Both the position numbers and the translations under genes were made by a program. DNA of 64,000 nucleotides, taken from contig NZ_CP150274.1 in NCBI RefSeq assembly GCF_037977055.1, forward strand, positions 682,001-746,000, read 5' to 3'. Positions 53,696 to 60,878 of this stretch are shown here, piece after piece. A model generated the notes under the pieces. That model was given only the letters and a program-made list of their open reading frames with translations. It was not told the origin of the DNA and searched no databases. Numbering within the stretch: the first letter of the stretch is position 1; each line of letters starts with the position of its first letter. The stretch is from Paenibacillus sp. FSL K6-1096 (lineage in GTDB: Bacteria; Bacillota; Bacilli; Paenibacillales; Paenibacillaceae).

Positions 53696-53953
53696 TTAGA
53701 TCAGAGCGATTGCCAGCAGCGTGAACAAGCTCAGGGTAAGAATTTCGCTGCCGTAGCCGTAGTACCCGCCATAGTAGCCCCCCGGTCCTCCCGGATAGAA
53801 TGCCGAGGTTTTCATTCTGCCGTTGCCCTTGGTTTTCAGATACACATTGTTCCGGTCCACATCGACAATAATTCCTTCGTGGCGCTTGCCGTCAGTGGTC
53901 AGAATACGTACCCGCTTATTTTTGCAATGAAGGCAATTATAATAAGCATCCAT
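53696..53953 (-). CDS. LSm-like mini-protein with CxxC motif
   Basis: An 85-residue protein. Residues 5-45 (NCLHCKNKRV, then ILTTDGKRHEGIIVDVDRNN, VYLKTKG) look like the first half of an LSm/Sm-like beta barrel with a CxxC near the N terminus. A Gly/Tyr-rich linker (PGGPGGYYGGYYGYG) leads to a C-terminal hydrophobic helix. This resembles small spore-former proteins with YGG repeats. The ATG has GAGGAGG upstream. Function is unknown. Confidence 0.65.
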   Translation of the reverse strand: MDAYYNCLHCKNKRVRILTTDGKRHEGIIVDVDRNNVYLKTKGNGRMKTSAFYPGGPGGYYGGYYGYGSEILTLSLFTLLAIALI

Positions 53954-54181
53954 CTGCTCTTTCCTCCTCAACCGTGTTTCTGTATCTTATGAGGGGAGGG
54001 ATAAGCCGGCAACGGCTATCGTCATGGCTGGGCTGTCAATAAATAAACTTGCTGTGAAAACAAGAACTTGTGAACATTGTGTATCAATTTTGTGTAAAAA
54101 GGGGTAATATTAGAGTAACCATTCAAAATAAATTCTAAAGTTTATGAACATTATTCTACAATTCTTAAGGAGGCAGGAATC

Positions 54182-54376
54182 ATGAGCACAGCAGGCAGAC
54201 GTTTTATGAACGAAGGAGTACTGCGGATCGCCTGGTTTATCATTTTCGCTTCGCTCACCTACACCGTGCGCAATTATACTTGGGCCATCGTACTGCTTTT
54301 GGCTGTTGGCTTATATTCGCTCGTCACCGGAGTAATCATGCTTAACCGCCGGGACGAGGATCGGGGCAGGATGTAA
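54182..54376 (+). CDS. Small membrane protein, unknown function
   Basis: A 64-residue protein with two membrane helices (about 12-27 and 33-52) and a charged C terminus (NRRDEDRGRM). AAGGAGG lies before the ATG, and a strong terminator follows at once, so it is a self-contained gene. Resembles small YgaP/DUF2892-type two-helix proteins in layout only. Confidence 0.65.
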   Translation: MSTAGRRFMNEGVLRIAWFIIFASLTYTVRNYTWAIVLLLAVGLYSLVTGVIMLNRRDEDRGRM

Positions 54377-54401
54377 CAGCACGTAATTACTACATCAATC
54401 A

Positions 54402-54442
54402 AACACTTCCCTCAGAGCGTTGTTCTGACGGAAGTGTTTTTT
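54402..54442 (+). terminator. Terminator after the small membrane protein
   Basis: AACACTTCC and GGAAGTGTT form a stem with inner TCAGA/TCTGA, followed by a run of Ts. Confidence 0.85.
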
Positions 54443-54470
54443 GCAATAAATGCCAATCATCTACATAATA

Positions 54471-54479
54471 TGATATAAT
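54471..54479 (+). promoter_or_regulatory. Extended -10 promoter of the small toxin gene
   Basis: TG-A-TATAAT is a perfect extended -10 element (hexamer 54,474-54,479); the -35 region is weak. It would start a transcript near 54,486 with a leader of about 60 bases. Confidence 0.6.
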
Positions 54480-54547
54480 CACAGAAGCAATAGAACAGGC
54501 TTATAGGGGCGTGTCGGCTACCTCTCTACAGAAGGGAGGGATGCCTT

Positions 54548-54631
54548 GTGGAAGTTAAAGACACTTTAATGCTAATGATCTCATTCGCTACTTTAGTGGT
54601 TCTAATACTTTCATTCAGTAAACACAAATAG
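54548..54631 (+). CDS. Holin-like type I toxin peptide (TxpA/BsrG-like)
   Basis: A 27-residue peptide starting with GTG (AGGGAGGG seven bases upstream): polar N terminus MEVKDTLMLM, one hydrophobic helix ISFATLVVLILSF and a basic end SKHK. This is the layout of the 'putative holin-like toxin' peptides of Bacillales type I toxin-antitoxin loci, which insert in the membrane. A convergent antisense promoter and overlapping 3' hairpins support the call. Too short for usual gene finders. Confidence 0.75.
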   Translation: MEVKDTLMLMISFATLVVLILSFSKHK

Positions 54632-54747
54632 ACCGCGCCCCGGCAAGGAATCGGTCTATTTGCATCGTCATTCCACCACAGCTGGCCGCCCTTAAAAGCG
54701 GCTCTATTGCGCAGGGAGAGTCGTGGTGACGCACGACTCTTTTTGTT
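54620..54747 (-). ncRNA. Predicted antisense antitoxin RNA
   Basis: From the minus-strand promoter at 54,754-54,782 a transcript would run leftwards over the 3' end of the toxin mRNA. The hairpin AATAGACCG/CGGTCTATT (54,627-54,660) followed by TGTGTTT can terminate it, giving about 125 nt complementary to the toxin 3' end. This is the RatA/SR4-type arrangement. Boundaries are inferred. Confidence 0.6.
54717..54745 (+). terminator. Terminator of the toxin mRNA
   Basis: Perfect stem AGAGTCGTG/CACGACTCT with a six-base loop, followed by TTTT. Confidence 0.85.
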
Positions 54748-54753
54748 GACTAT

Positions 54754-54782
54754 AGTATATCATGTTTTGATTTACTTTGTAA
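54754..54782 (-). promoter_or_regulatory. Promoter of the antisense RNA
   Basis: On the minus strand TTACAA, 17 bases and TATACT, directed against the toxin gene. Confidence 0.65.
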
Positions 54783-54851
54783 TACATGTATTACACTTTG
54801 TATTACAATTCAAGACTAACATCCTCTTTAGCTTCTTTATCCTATACTGTT

Positions 54852-54906
54852 TTCAATAAAAATAAGACCACGCCCTCCAGGAGCCAACTCCCTCAGGTAT
54901 GATCTT
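54852..54906 (-). terminator. Terminator after tRNA-Pro
   Basis: AAGATCATACC pairs with GGCGTGGTCTT (two G-U pairs, one mismatch), with an inner GGAG/CTCC, followed on the minus strand by ATTTTTATTG. It lies about 20 bases past the tRNA end. Confidence 0.65.
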
Positions 54907-54926
54907 ATCTGCTCCATTTCCTATAA

Positions 54927-55000
54927 TCGGAGTAACAGGATTTGAACCTGCGACCTCACCCACCCCAAGGGTGCGCGCTACCAGGCTGCGCTATACCCCG
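54927..55000 (-). tRNA. tRNA-Pro (anticodon GGG)
   Basis: Seventy-four bases fold as a cloverleaf: acceptor CGGGGTA/TACTCCG (one G-T pair), D arm with AGCCTGGTAGCGC, anticodon stem CACCC/GGGTG with loop TTGGGGT (anticodon GGG), T arm with GGTTCAAATCC, discriminator A. CCA is not encoded. It is a solitary tRNA gene. Confidence 0.95.
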
Positions 55001-55175
55001 ACGAAATCCATACACCGCATCCCACAAACTAACATACGCCTACAATAATCAATATATGCCAGGAAACGGTTACTTTCTATGTATACTTATAATATACCTC
55101 AGATTCGCTTCAGTTTCAAACCCGGTGCTAGAATATTTTGCTAGAATTATTTTTGAGGATTTTGTTAAAATTCAA

Positions 55176-55204
55176 TGGATATTCCCCCTAAGCTATGCTA
55201 TACT
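55176..55204 (+). promoter_or_regulatory. Promoter of the unidentified small RNA
   Basis: TGGATA (55,176-55,181), 17 bases and TATACT (55,199-55,204) with an extended TG at 55,196-55,197. Confidence 0.6.
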
Positions 55205-55210
55205 CTTGGC

Positions 55211-55369
55211 ACAAGGAAAGGAGGTGCGTTCACATCAAGCATGACATGTTGAACGTATCCCTTACCCGGACCAACGGCTGAACCTCTTAGCCTTGGTGGC
55301 GCGGGATACGGATCAAGGTTACAAGTTAGCGCCTCGGGTAGAAAGACCGTCTTCGGACGGTCTTTTTTT
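55211..55369 (+). ncRNA. Structured small RNA of about 160 nt, family not recognised
   Basis: Between a good promoter and a textbook terminator (AAAGACCGTC-TTCG-GACGGTCTTT plus Ts) lies a segment with no plausible reading frame. Its centre forms CGTATCCC/GGGATACG (55,254-55,261 with 55,303-55,310) enclosing ACCAA/TTGGT and GGCT/AGCC; the 5' part carries AAAGGAGGTG, an anti-SD-complementary stretch. It does not match any RNA family I can name. Confidence 0.65.
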
Positions 55370-55401
55370 GTTGGTCTTCTGAAATTCACTTCGAAGTGGA
55401 C

Positions 55402-55456
55402 ATAAAATAACCGCCTGAGCGGGCAGGACGTTAAGTCCTTCCTCACTCAGGCGGTT
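55402..55456 (-). terminator. Terminator of the 42-codon gene
   Basis: AACCGCCTGAG/CTCAGGCGGTT (11 base pairs) with an inner AGGAC/GTCCT stem, followed on the minus strand by ATTTTAT. Confidence 0.8.
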
Positions 55457-55493
55457 ACTGGTGGAACCTGCTGTATGGCCGGGCTATATTTAA

Positions 55494-55622
55494 TTACGAT
55501 TTGCGGTTCTTATAGAAATCGATAATATCGCTAACGGTGCGGAGCGGCTCCGCCTCTTTGTTGTGGACTGTGTCCACGGCAGGCTTGAATGTTTCATGCG
55601 TATTCGTAGTCACTTCAGTCAT
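55494..55622 (-). CDS. Small 42-residue protein, unknown function
   Basis: A short polar peptide MTEVTTNTHETF... ending SDIIDFYKNRKS, with an amphipathic C-terminal helix. AAAGG lies against the ATG; a GTG three codons later would be at ten bases and may be the true start. A strong terminator follows, which supports a real transcription unit. I recognise no family. Confidence 0.5.
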   Translation of the reverse strand: MTEVTTNTHETFKPAVDTVHNKEAEPLRTVSDIIDFYKNRKS

Positions 55623-55801
55623 TCCTTTCGGTAGTTAAGCTAGCTGTATCTTAAGCTGCATCTATTCTTGCGGCGCCTCTCATTATTACCCTGATCCAGG
55701 GACGCCGACGCATCTGATACTCATCTTTCCCTTACTCTACTATTCTTTCTGTTTGCTCCTTCCAATTCATTAATAGCCGAATACGGTTCCCGGCACACAG
55801 C

Positions 55802-55840
55802 AAAAAACGCCTCCCTAACGTAATATACGTTAACAAGACG
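55802..55840 (-). terminator. Terminator of the trmD operon
   Basis: CGTCTTGTTAACGTA pairs with TACGTTAGGGAGGCG (G-U pairs and one mismatch) and is followed by six Ts on the minus strand, 30 bases after trmD. The rest of 55,623-55,870 shows no gene. Confidence 0.8.
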
Positions 55841-55870
55841 CTGGTTATGACTCCAAACGAAGCCCAAATT

Positions 55871-56665
55871 TTATTGGTTATCCTTAATGCTTGCCTGCTC
55901 CCGCAGCCGCTTCAGTGTCTGCTTGTCCTTCTCTGTCAGCGCGGCTGTCTCCAGCAGATCCGGACGACGTTCCAAAGTACGCTGTAGTGCCTGCTCGCGC
56001 CGCCACCCCTCAATGTTGGCATGATGGCCGCTAAGCAGCATATCCGGCACCTTCCACCCCCGGAACTCGGCGGGGCGGGTATAGTGGGGATACTCCAGCA
56101 GGCCCGTGCTGAAGGAGTCCGTTACCGCAGAGGTCTCGTTACCGAGTGCCCCGGGCTGGAGACGCACTACCGAATCAATCACCGTCAGAGCGGGTAACTC
56201 GCCGCCCGTTAGTACATAGTCGCCAATCGAGAGTTCGTCTGTTACCAGATGCTCCCGGATTCGTTCATCGTAACCCTCGTAATGTCCACAGATGAAGATC
56301 AGATGCTGCTCCTGCGCCAGCTCCTCGGCAATCTGCTGATTATAAGTCCGGCCCTGGGGGCACATGAGGATGATGCGCGGCTTCACAGCGGTATCCTCAA
56401 CAACCCCGTCCTGCCCGCTGTCAGCGGCGCTCTGCGCCAGTACATGCTCTACTGCTGCGAAGATGGGATCAGGCTTCAGCACCATGCCTCCCCCGCCCCC
56501 GTAAGGGGTATCATCCACGCTGTTATGCTTGTTTCCTGAGAAGTCACGGAAGTTGACCGCATTCAGCGTAACGATTCCCTTCTCCCGGGCCTTGCCGACA
56601 ATGCTGGTGCCGAACACGCCCTCACACATCTCCGGGAACAGCGTCAGCACATCAATCCGCATCAT
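55871..56665 (-). CDS. trmD: tRNA (guanine-N1-)-methyltransferase TrmD
   Basis: A 264-residue SPOUT enzyme that methylates G37 of t[38 protein letters not shown] and [13 protein letters not shown] form the trefoil-knot SAM site. The start overlaps the rimM stop by four bases. The C-terminal tail (about 240-264) is basic and slightly longer than in B. subtilis. Confidence 0.97.
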   Translation of the reverse strand: MMRIDVLTLFPEMCEGVFGTSIVGKAREKGIVTLNAVNFRDFSGNKHNSVDDTPYGGGGGMVLKPDPIFAAVEHVLAQSAADSGQDGVVEDTAVKPRIILMCPQGRTYNQQIAEELAQEQHLIFICGHYEGYDERIREHLVTDELSIGDYVLTGGELPALTVIDSVVRLQPGALGNETSAVTDSFSTGLLEYPHYTRPAEFRGWKVPDMLLSGHHANIEGWRREQALQRTLERRPDLLETAALTEKDKQTLKRLREQASIKDNQ

Positions 56666-57186
56666 GGAAGCAGCCCTTCCATAAGATGCACGGTGATTCT
56701 CCGGGCTGCAATATTCACATCAAGCACGACATCGTTAATGACCGGAATCAGAATATCATTGCCCTTCGCCGGCTTCACGACCCAGACATCATTCGCTCCC
56801 GGCTGCAGAATCTCCTTAATGGTTCCCAGCGGCTGCTCTGCATTCTCGTCCGTGTAAACCTCACAGCCTACAATCTGATGGAAATAATATTCGTTGTCCG
56901 GCAGCTCGACCAAGTCCTCTACAGGCACCTTCAGCATACTGCCCTTGTATTTCTCAACCTCATTGATATTGGTGTACCCTTTAAGCTTCGCGATGTACAT
57001 CCCTTTATGCTCTCTGGCTGATTCGATGGTAACCTCGAATTTCGGGCTTCCGTCTGCCGGAATCAGCAGCAGCTTCTTGCCGGGGGCAAAGCGCACCTCC
57101 GGAAAGTCGGTGTGGGACAGAATTTTGATCTCTCCGCGGACTCCGTGAGTATTCACCAGCCTGCCTACCGTTAACTCTTCCGTCAT
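56662..57186 (-). CDS. rimM: 16S rRNA processing protein RimM
   Basis: A 174-residue ribosome maturation factor with an N-terminal beta-barrel ([15 protein letters not shown]) and C-terminal PRC barrel ([18 protein letters not shown]). The ATG giving MTEELTVG has GAAGGAGAGG upstream; the in-frame extension upstream runs into the dispersed-repeat fragment and is rejected. Confidence 0.96.
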   Translation of the reverse strand: MTEELTVGRLVNTHGVRGEIKILSHTDFPEVRFAPGKKLLLIPADGSPKFEVTIESAREHKGMYIAKLKGYTNINEVEKYKGSMLKVPVEDLVELPDNEYYFHQIVGCEVYTDENAEQPLGTIKEILQPGANDVWVVKPAKGNDILIPVINDVVLDVNIAARRITVHLMEGLLP

Positions 57187-57209
57187 AAATTCCTCTCCTT
57201 CTGCCGTTC

Positions 57210-57252
57210 TTATCGTGTGCAACATATAAATTCTTATATTTTCAACAAAAAG
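57210..57252 (+). repeat. Dispersed repeat, partial copy C
   Basis: Only the right-hand part of the element (TATCGTGTGCAACATATAAA and following CTTATATTTT) is present, in the gap between khpA and rimM inside an essential operon. Confidence 0.7.
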
Positions 57253-57293
57253 GAGCCGGGATATACTATCCCTAGCCCCTCTTGTACGCATCC

Positions 57294-57524
57294 TTAAGAT
57301 AAAATATCCACGGTAACGCGTTTATCGCTCTTGACTGCTGCCGATGTGACTACGGTACGAAACGCTTTGGCGATCCGCCCCTGCTTGCCGATGACCTTGC
57401 CGACATCATCAGGATGTACGGAAAGCTCATAGACAATCAGGTGATCCTTCTCCACGGTCCGCACAGCCACATCCTCCGGATGATCCACTAAAGCCTTAGC
57501 AATAACGCCAACTAATTCTTCCAT
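57294..57524 (-). CDS. khpA: KH-domain RNA-binding protein KhpA (YlqC)
   Basis: A 76-residue single KH domain with the GKVIGKQGRIAKAFR loop. KhpA-type proteins bind RNA (with KhpB/Jag) and affect cell size in other Firmicutes. The ATG giving MEELVG is preferred; it lies between rpsP and rimM, the standard order. Confidence 0.95.
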   Translation of the reverse strand: MEELVGVIAKALVDHPEDVAVRTVEKDHLIVYELSVHPDDVGKVIGKQGRIAKAFRTVVTSAAVKSDKRVTVDILS

Positions 57525-57546
57525 AGAGGACCCTCGCAATCAGTCA

Positions 57547-57819
57547 TTATTTCTGTAGCTTTGACTCATGGAACTTCTTCATCACGCCAGCCTTGGAAAG
57601 CAGGTTGCGGACGGTATCAGATGCCTGGGCACCTGTCTGAAGCCATTTAAGAGCCTTCTCTTCATCAATCTTAACGACTGCTGGAACTTCAACCGGATTA
57701 TAATAACCGATTTCCTCAATAAAACGACCGTCACGAGGGGACCGGGAATCGGAAACCACTACACGGTAGAAAGGCGCTTTATGTGCACCCATTCTTTTCA
57801 GACGAATACGTACTGCCAC
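57547..57819 (-). CDS. rpsP: Ribosomal protein S16
   Basis: A 90-residue 30S protein ([33 protein letters not shown]). The start is GTG with AAGGAGGTG upstream. A 404-base gap separates it from ffh. Confidence 0.97.
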   Translation of the reverse strand: MAVRIRLKRMGAHKAPFYRVVVSDSRSPRDGRFIEEIGYYNPVEVPAVVKIDEEKALKWLQTGAQASDTVRNLLSKAGVMKKFHESKLQK

Positions 57820-58104
57820 GAAATTCACCTCCTTAATAGAGTATCGGAATATAGAGAATTGTTTAAGATAAACCCTTTTTCCATCCCTCCCAAATCCTCC
57901 CTTCCCCAAGGGAGGGCCCCAAAGGGCTGCACCCTCTGGACTCCCGCTAAGTGCAATTAGCGTAGGAGTTCAGACTGGCGGGACTTGGCGGGGTTTGGTG
58001 AAGGACCGCTTTTCCTCCCTGCGGGATACGCTCGACTGGCGGCGTCCCCTGGATACGGAGGAAAGATTAAGGGCAAAAGATTAAGGTCAAGGTCAAAACC
58101 TTTT
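57820..58104. other. Gene-free GC-rich gap between ffh and rpsP
   Basis: No reading frame with a ribosome-binding site. It has a CCTCCCTT-CCCC-AAGGGAGG hairpin (about 57,893-57,920), several GGCGGG/TGGCGG blocks and purine-rich AAAGATTAAGG repeats. It lacks a T-run, so I see no terminator. It looks like an inserted or decayed element rather than a normal operon spacer. Confidence 0.5.
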
Positions 58105-58133
58105 GATCATCTGATGTTGTACTATGTCTGATC
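58105..58133. repeat. 29-base direct repeat, unit 1
   Basis: Begins GATCATCTGATGTTG and ends ATGTCTGATC; 28 of 29 bases match unit 2 at 58,189, an offset of 84 bases. Confidence 0.9.
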
Positions 58134-58188
58134 TAAAAACCAAATGATTAAAAGATTAAGATCAAAAGACTAAAGGCAAAGACCTCAT

Positions 58189-58217
58189 GATCTTCTGATG
58201 TTGTACTATGTCTGATC
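58189..58217. repeat. 29-base direct repeat, unit 2
   Basis: Begins GATCTTCTGATGTTG; lies seven bases after the ffh stop codon. The purine-rich flanks of both units are also alike, so an 84-base segment may have been duplicated. Confidence 0.9.
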
Positions 58218-58223
58218 AAAACC

Positions 58224-59612
58224 TCAACGGAACGGGAATTTCATGCCGCCCTTACCGGCAAGGCCCTTGAGCTGCTTCATGGCGTTCTTCTTGCCGCCCT
58301 TGCCGCCGCCGCCCATCATGCCGGAGAACTGCTTCATCATCTTGCGCATCTCATCGAATTGCTTGATGAGCCGGTTCACCTCGGCTACGTTGGTGCCGCT
58401 GCCTGCAGCGATACGCTTGCGGCGGTTATGGTTGATGATCTCAGGCTGGGCTTTCTCGGCCTTGGTCATGGAATGAACAATGGCTTCGACACGGCCCATC
58501 TGCTTATCGTCGACCTTCAGATCCTTCATGCCCTTGGCTTTGTTCATGCCGGGCAGCATATCGAGGATCTGATCGATCGGGCCAAGCTTCTTGACCTGAT
58601 CCATCTGCTCCAGGAAATCATCGAACGTAAATTCCGCATTGCGCATCTTACGTTCCATTTCCTTCGCTTTCTCGCTGTCGATGTTGGCTTGGGCCTTCTC
58701 GATGAGTGAGAGCATGTCGCCCATACCAAGAATCCGTGACGCCATCCGCTCCGGATGGAACGGCTCCAGCGCATCGATCTTCTCGCCGAGCGCGGCGAAC
58801 TTGATCGGACAGCCGGTGACGGCCTTAACGGACAACGCTGCCCCCCCGCGGGTATCACCATCAAGCTTGGTTAATACTACACCGGTAAGCTCAAGCTGCT
58901 TATTGAAGCTGTCTGCCACATTGACGGCATCCTGACCGGTCATGGCATCCACGACCAGCAATACCTCATCAGGATTCGTTACAGCATGAATCTGCTTCAG
59001 CTCTTCCATCAGCGCTTCATCTATATGCAGGCGGCCCGCTGTATCGATAAGGACATAATCCAGATTGTTATCCTTCGCATGTTGAATCGCTTGTCTGGCG
59101 ATCTCCACCGGACTCGTCTGATCTCCCAGCGAGAAGACGGGAACCTTAATCTGGTCACCCAGCACCTGCAGCTGCTTAATCGCCGCAGGACGGTAGATGT
59201 CCGCCGCTACGAGCAGCGGGCGGTGATTGCCCTTCTGCAGCAGCTTCGCCAGCTTACCGGAGGTGGTAGTCTTACCTGCACCCTGCAGACCTGTCATCAT
59301 GACGACAGTCGGCGGCTTGTTCGACTTCGCCAGCTTCGCCTGGCTTCCGCCCATCAGCTCGGTCAGTTCCTTATTAACAATATCGATAATGACCATGCCG
59401 GGTGTGAAGCTGTCCATCACTTCCGTGCCGATCGACTTCTCCTTCACCTTAGACACGAAGTCCTTGACGACCTTGAAGTTAACGTCAGCTTCCAGAAGGG
59501 CCAGCCGCACTTCACGCATCGCTTCGTTGACATCATCTTCGGATACTTTGCCCTTGCCGCGCAGCTTGCTGAACACATTCTGCAATCTTCCGGTTAACCC
59601 TTCAAATGCCAT
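58224..59612 (-). CDS. ffh: Signal recognition particle protein Ffh
   Basis: A 462-residue SRP GTPase with N domain, G domain (GLQGAGKTTTSGKLA, DTAGRLH, TKLDGDTRGGAA) and C-terminal Met-rich M domain (about 300-440, MMKQFSGMMGGGGK). It delivers membrane proteins to FtsY. It follows ylxM, with which it forms an operon in Bacillales. Confidence 0.98.
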   Translation of the reverse strand: MAFEGLTGRLQNVFSKLRGKGKVSEDDVNEAMREVRLALLEADVNFKVVKDFVSKVKEKSIGTEVMDSFTPGMVIIDIVNKELTELMGGSQAKLAKSNKPPTVVMMTGLQGAGKTTTSGKLAKLLQKGNHRPLLVAADIYRPAAIKQLQVLGDQIKVPVFSLGDQTSPVEIARQAIQHAKDNNLDYVLIDTAGRLHIDEALMEELKQIHAVTNPDEVLLVVDAMTGQDAVNVADSFNKQLELTGVVLTKLDGDTRGGAALSVKAVTGCPIKFAALGEKIDALEPFHPERMASRILGMGDMLSLIEKAQANIDSEKAKEMERKMRNAEFTFDDFLEQMDQVKKLGPIDQILDMLPGMNKAKGMKDLKVDDKQMGRVEAIVHSMTKAEKAQPEIINHNRRKRIAAGSGTNVAEVNRLIKQFDEMRKMMKQFSGMMGGGGKGGKKNAMKQLKGLAGKGGMKFPFR

Positions 59613-59634
59613 AGGCGGCTCGCTCCCTTCAATG

Positions 59635-59991
59635 CTATTCTAACTTCTGCAGCCGGTCCAAGATGTCCATGAACTGCTGCTCAAATGGCTCAGGCAGCGT
59701 CCCATGGTCAGGCAGTCTGCGCAGTTCTTCGATATACTTGTTACGGTCTTCATGCTTGGACAGAAGTCCAAGCTTCTCTTCATAATTCTCAAGCACCTGC
59801 TCCGCCCGCTTAATGTGCTCATATACGGCCTGGCGGCTGATTTCAAATTCCGCAGCAATCTCTCCCAGGGAGAAATCATCGTGGAAATAATATTTGAGGA
59901 ACGTCTGCTGCTTATCGGTAAGCAGCCGTTCGTAGAAAGCAAATAACAGGTTGATCCGGTTCGTCTTCTCGAGCCTATTCTCCTGACTCAT
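59635..59991 (-). CDS. ylxM: YlxM family DNA-binding/SRP-associated protein
   Basis: A 118-residue all-helical protein with a sigma-70 region-4-like helix-turn-helix (FSLGEIAAEFEISRQAVYEHI). YlxM binds SRP components in some Firmicutes and is encoded just before ffh. The ATG giving MSQENRLEK has GGGAG upstream. An upstream in-frame start is less likely. Confidence 0.95.
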   Translation of the reverse strand: MSQENRLEKTNRINLLFAFYERLLTDKQQTFLKYYFHDDFSLGEIAAEFEISRQAVYEHIKRAEQVLENYEEKLGLLSKHEDRNKYIEELRRLPDHGTLPEPFEQQFMDILDRLQKLE

Positions 59992-60045
59992 TAAGGGCAC
60001 TCCCTTCGTCAAGGAAAAACACTTTACAGCTTCACAACGTCCCTT

Positions 60046-60074
60046 ATGATACCGAAAACAAAGAAAGATGTCAA
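60046..60074 (-). promoter_or_regulatory. Sigma-A promoter of ylxM-ffh operon
   Basis: TTGACA (60,069-60,074), 17 bases and TATCAT (60,046-60,051) on the minus strand. The -35 hexamer lies in the arm of the terminator hairpin of the upstream gene. Confidence 0.8.
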
Positions 60075-60092
60075 GCTTTTTTGCTTGTCATC
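60060..60092 (-). terminator. Terminator of trhA overlapping the ylxM promoter
   Basis: GATGACAAGC-N6-GCTTGACATC (60,067-60,092, one mismatch), followed by TTTCTTTG on the minus strand and TTTTTCTTT on the plus strand. Confidence 0.75.
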
Positions 60093-60156
60093 TTTTTCTT
60101 TGTCCCAAACGGGCGATTCTAAGCTGGAATACCGCTCTATTCCGGGCTTCTTCCCC

Positions 60157-60804
60157 TTATTGAATCGGAGTGATATACAACAAAACAACGAAGAAATGCA
60201 GCACCGTACCCGCGAGCACGAATAAATGCCAGATCGCATGATGGTACGGAAATCCGCGCCATACGTAGAACACCGTACCCAGTGTGTACAGCACCCCGCC
60301 CAGCACCAGCAGTGTAATGCCTCCGCTGGCCACGGCCTGGGTCAGGGGACCCCAGGCAATCACAATCATCCAGCCCATTGCAATGTAGAAGATCGTGGAC
60401 ATGAACAGGAATCTTTTGACGAAGAAGGCCTTGAACACAACCCCGAATACCGCGATTCCCCAAGCGATACCGAACAGCGTCCAGCCCAGCGGACCGCGGA
60501 TCGCCACCAGCATGAAGGGGGTATACGTGCCGGCGATAAATAAATAGATCGAGGAATGATCCAGGAATTCAAAGAAATCCTTCGCCTTGCCTTCCCTGAG
60601 ACTATGCACCATCGTTGAATTAAAATACAGCAGCAGCATCGTAGCGCCATAGATGGAGAAGCTGACGACATGCCAGGCCGAGCCATACTGAGCTGCAAAT
60701 ACGACCAGCAGCGCCAGTGCAGCGACGCTTAATACAGCGCCGATTCCATGCGTAACCGCATTGGCCACTTCTTCCCTGCGGCTGTAAGTGTGAGTGTTAG
60801 CCAT
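60157..60804 (-). CDS. trhA: Hemolysin III/TrhA family membrane protein (YqfA)
   Basis: A 215-residue protein with seven membrane helices and the HlyIII/PAQR signature residues: SREEVANAVTHGIGA, the STMVHSLR His and the WHLFVLAG His near the C terminus that form the metal site. Family members affect membrane fluidity; cytolytic activity is not established here. It has its own terminator. Confidence 0.93.
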   Translation of the reverse strand: MANTHTYSRREEVANAVTHGIGAVLSVAALALLVVFAAQYGSAWHVVSFSIYGATMLLLYFNSTMVHSLREGKAKDFFEFLDHSSIYLFIAGTYTPFMLVAIRGPLGWTLFGIAWGIAVFGVVFKAFFVKRFLFMSTIFYIAMGWMIVIAWGPLTQAVASGGITLLVLGGVLYTLGTVFYVWRGFPYHHAIWHLFVLAGTVLHFFVVLLYITPIQ

Positions 60805-60878
60805 ACCACAATTCCTTCCGTTAACGGTTTCCTTCTATTATAGCCGTTTTCCGGGCATCCTTCCAGCCGCTGGTTCTT

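Noticed and set aside
54942..55244. 100-codon plus-strand frame across tRNA-Pro
   Set aside because: It reads through the tRNA gene and the small-RNA promoter, so it cannot be a natural gene.
55198..55446. 82-codon minus-strand frame over the small RNA
   Set aside because: It spans the terminator and promoter of the RNA gene and has no ribosome-binding site; structure explains the region better.
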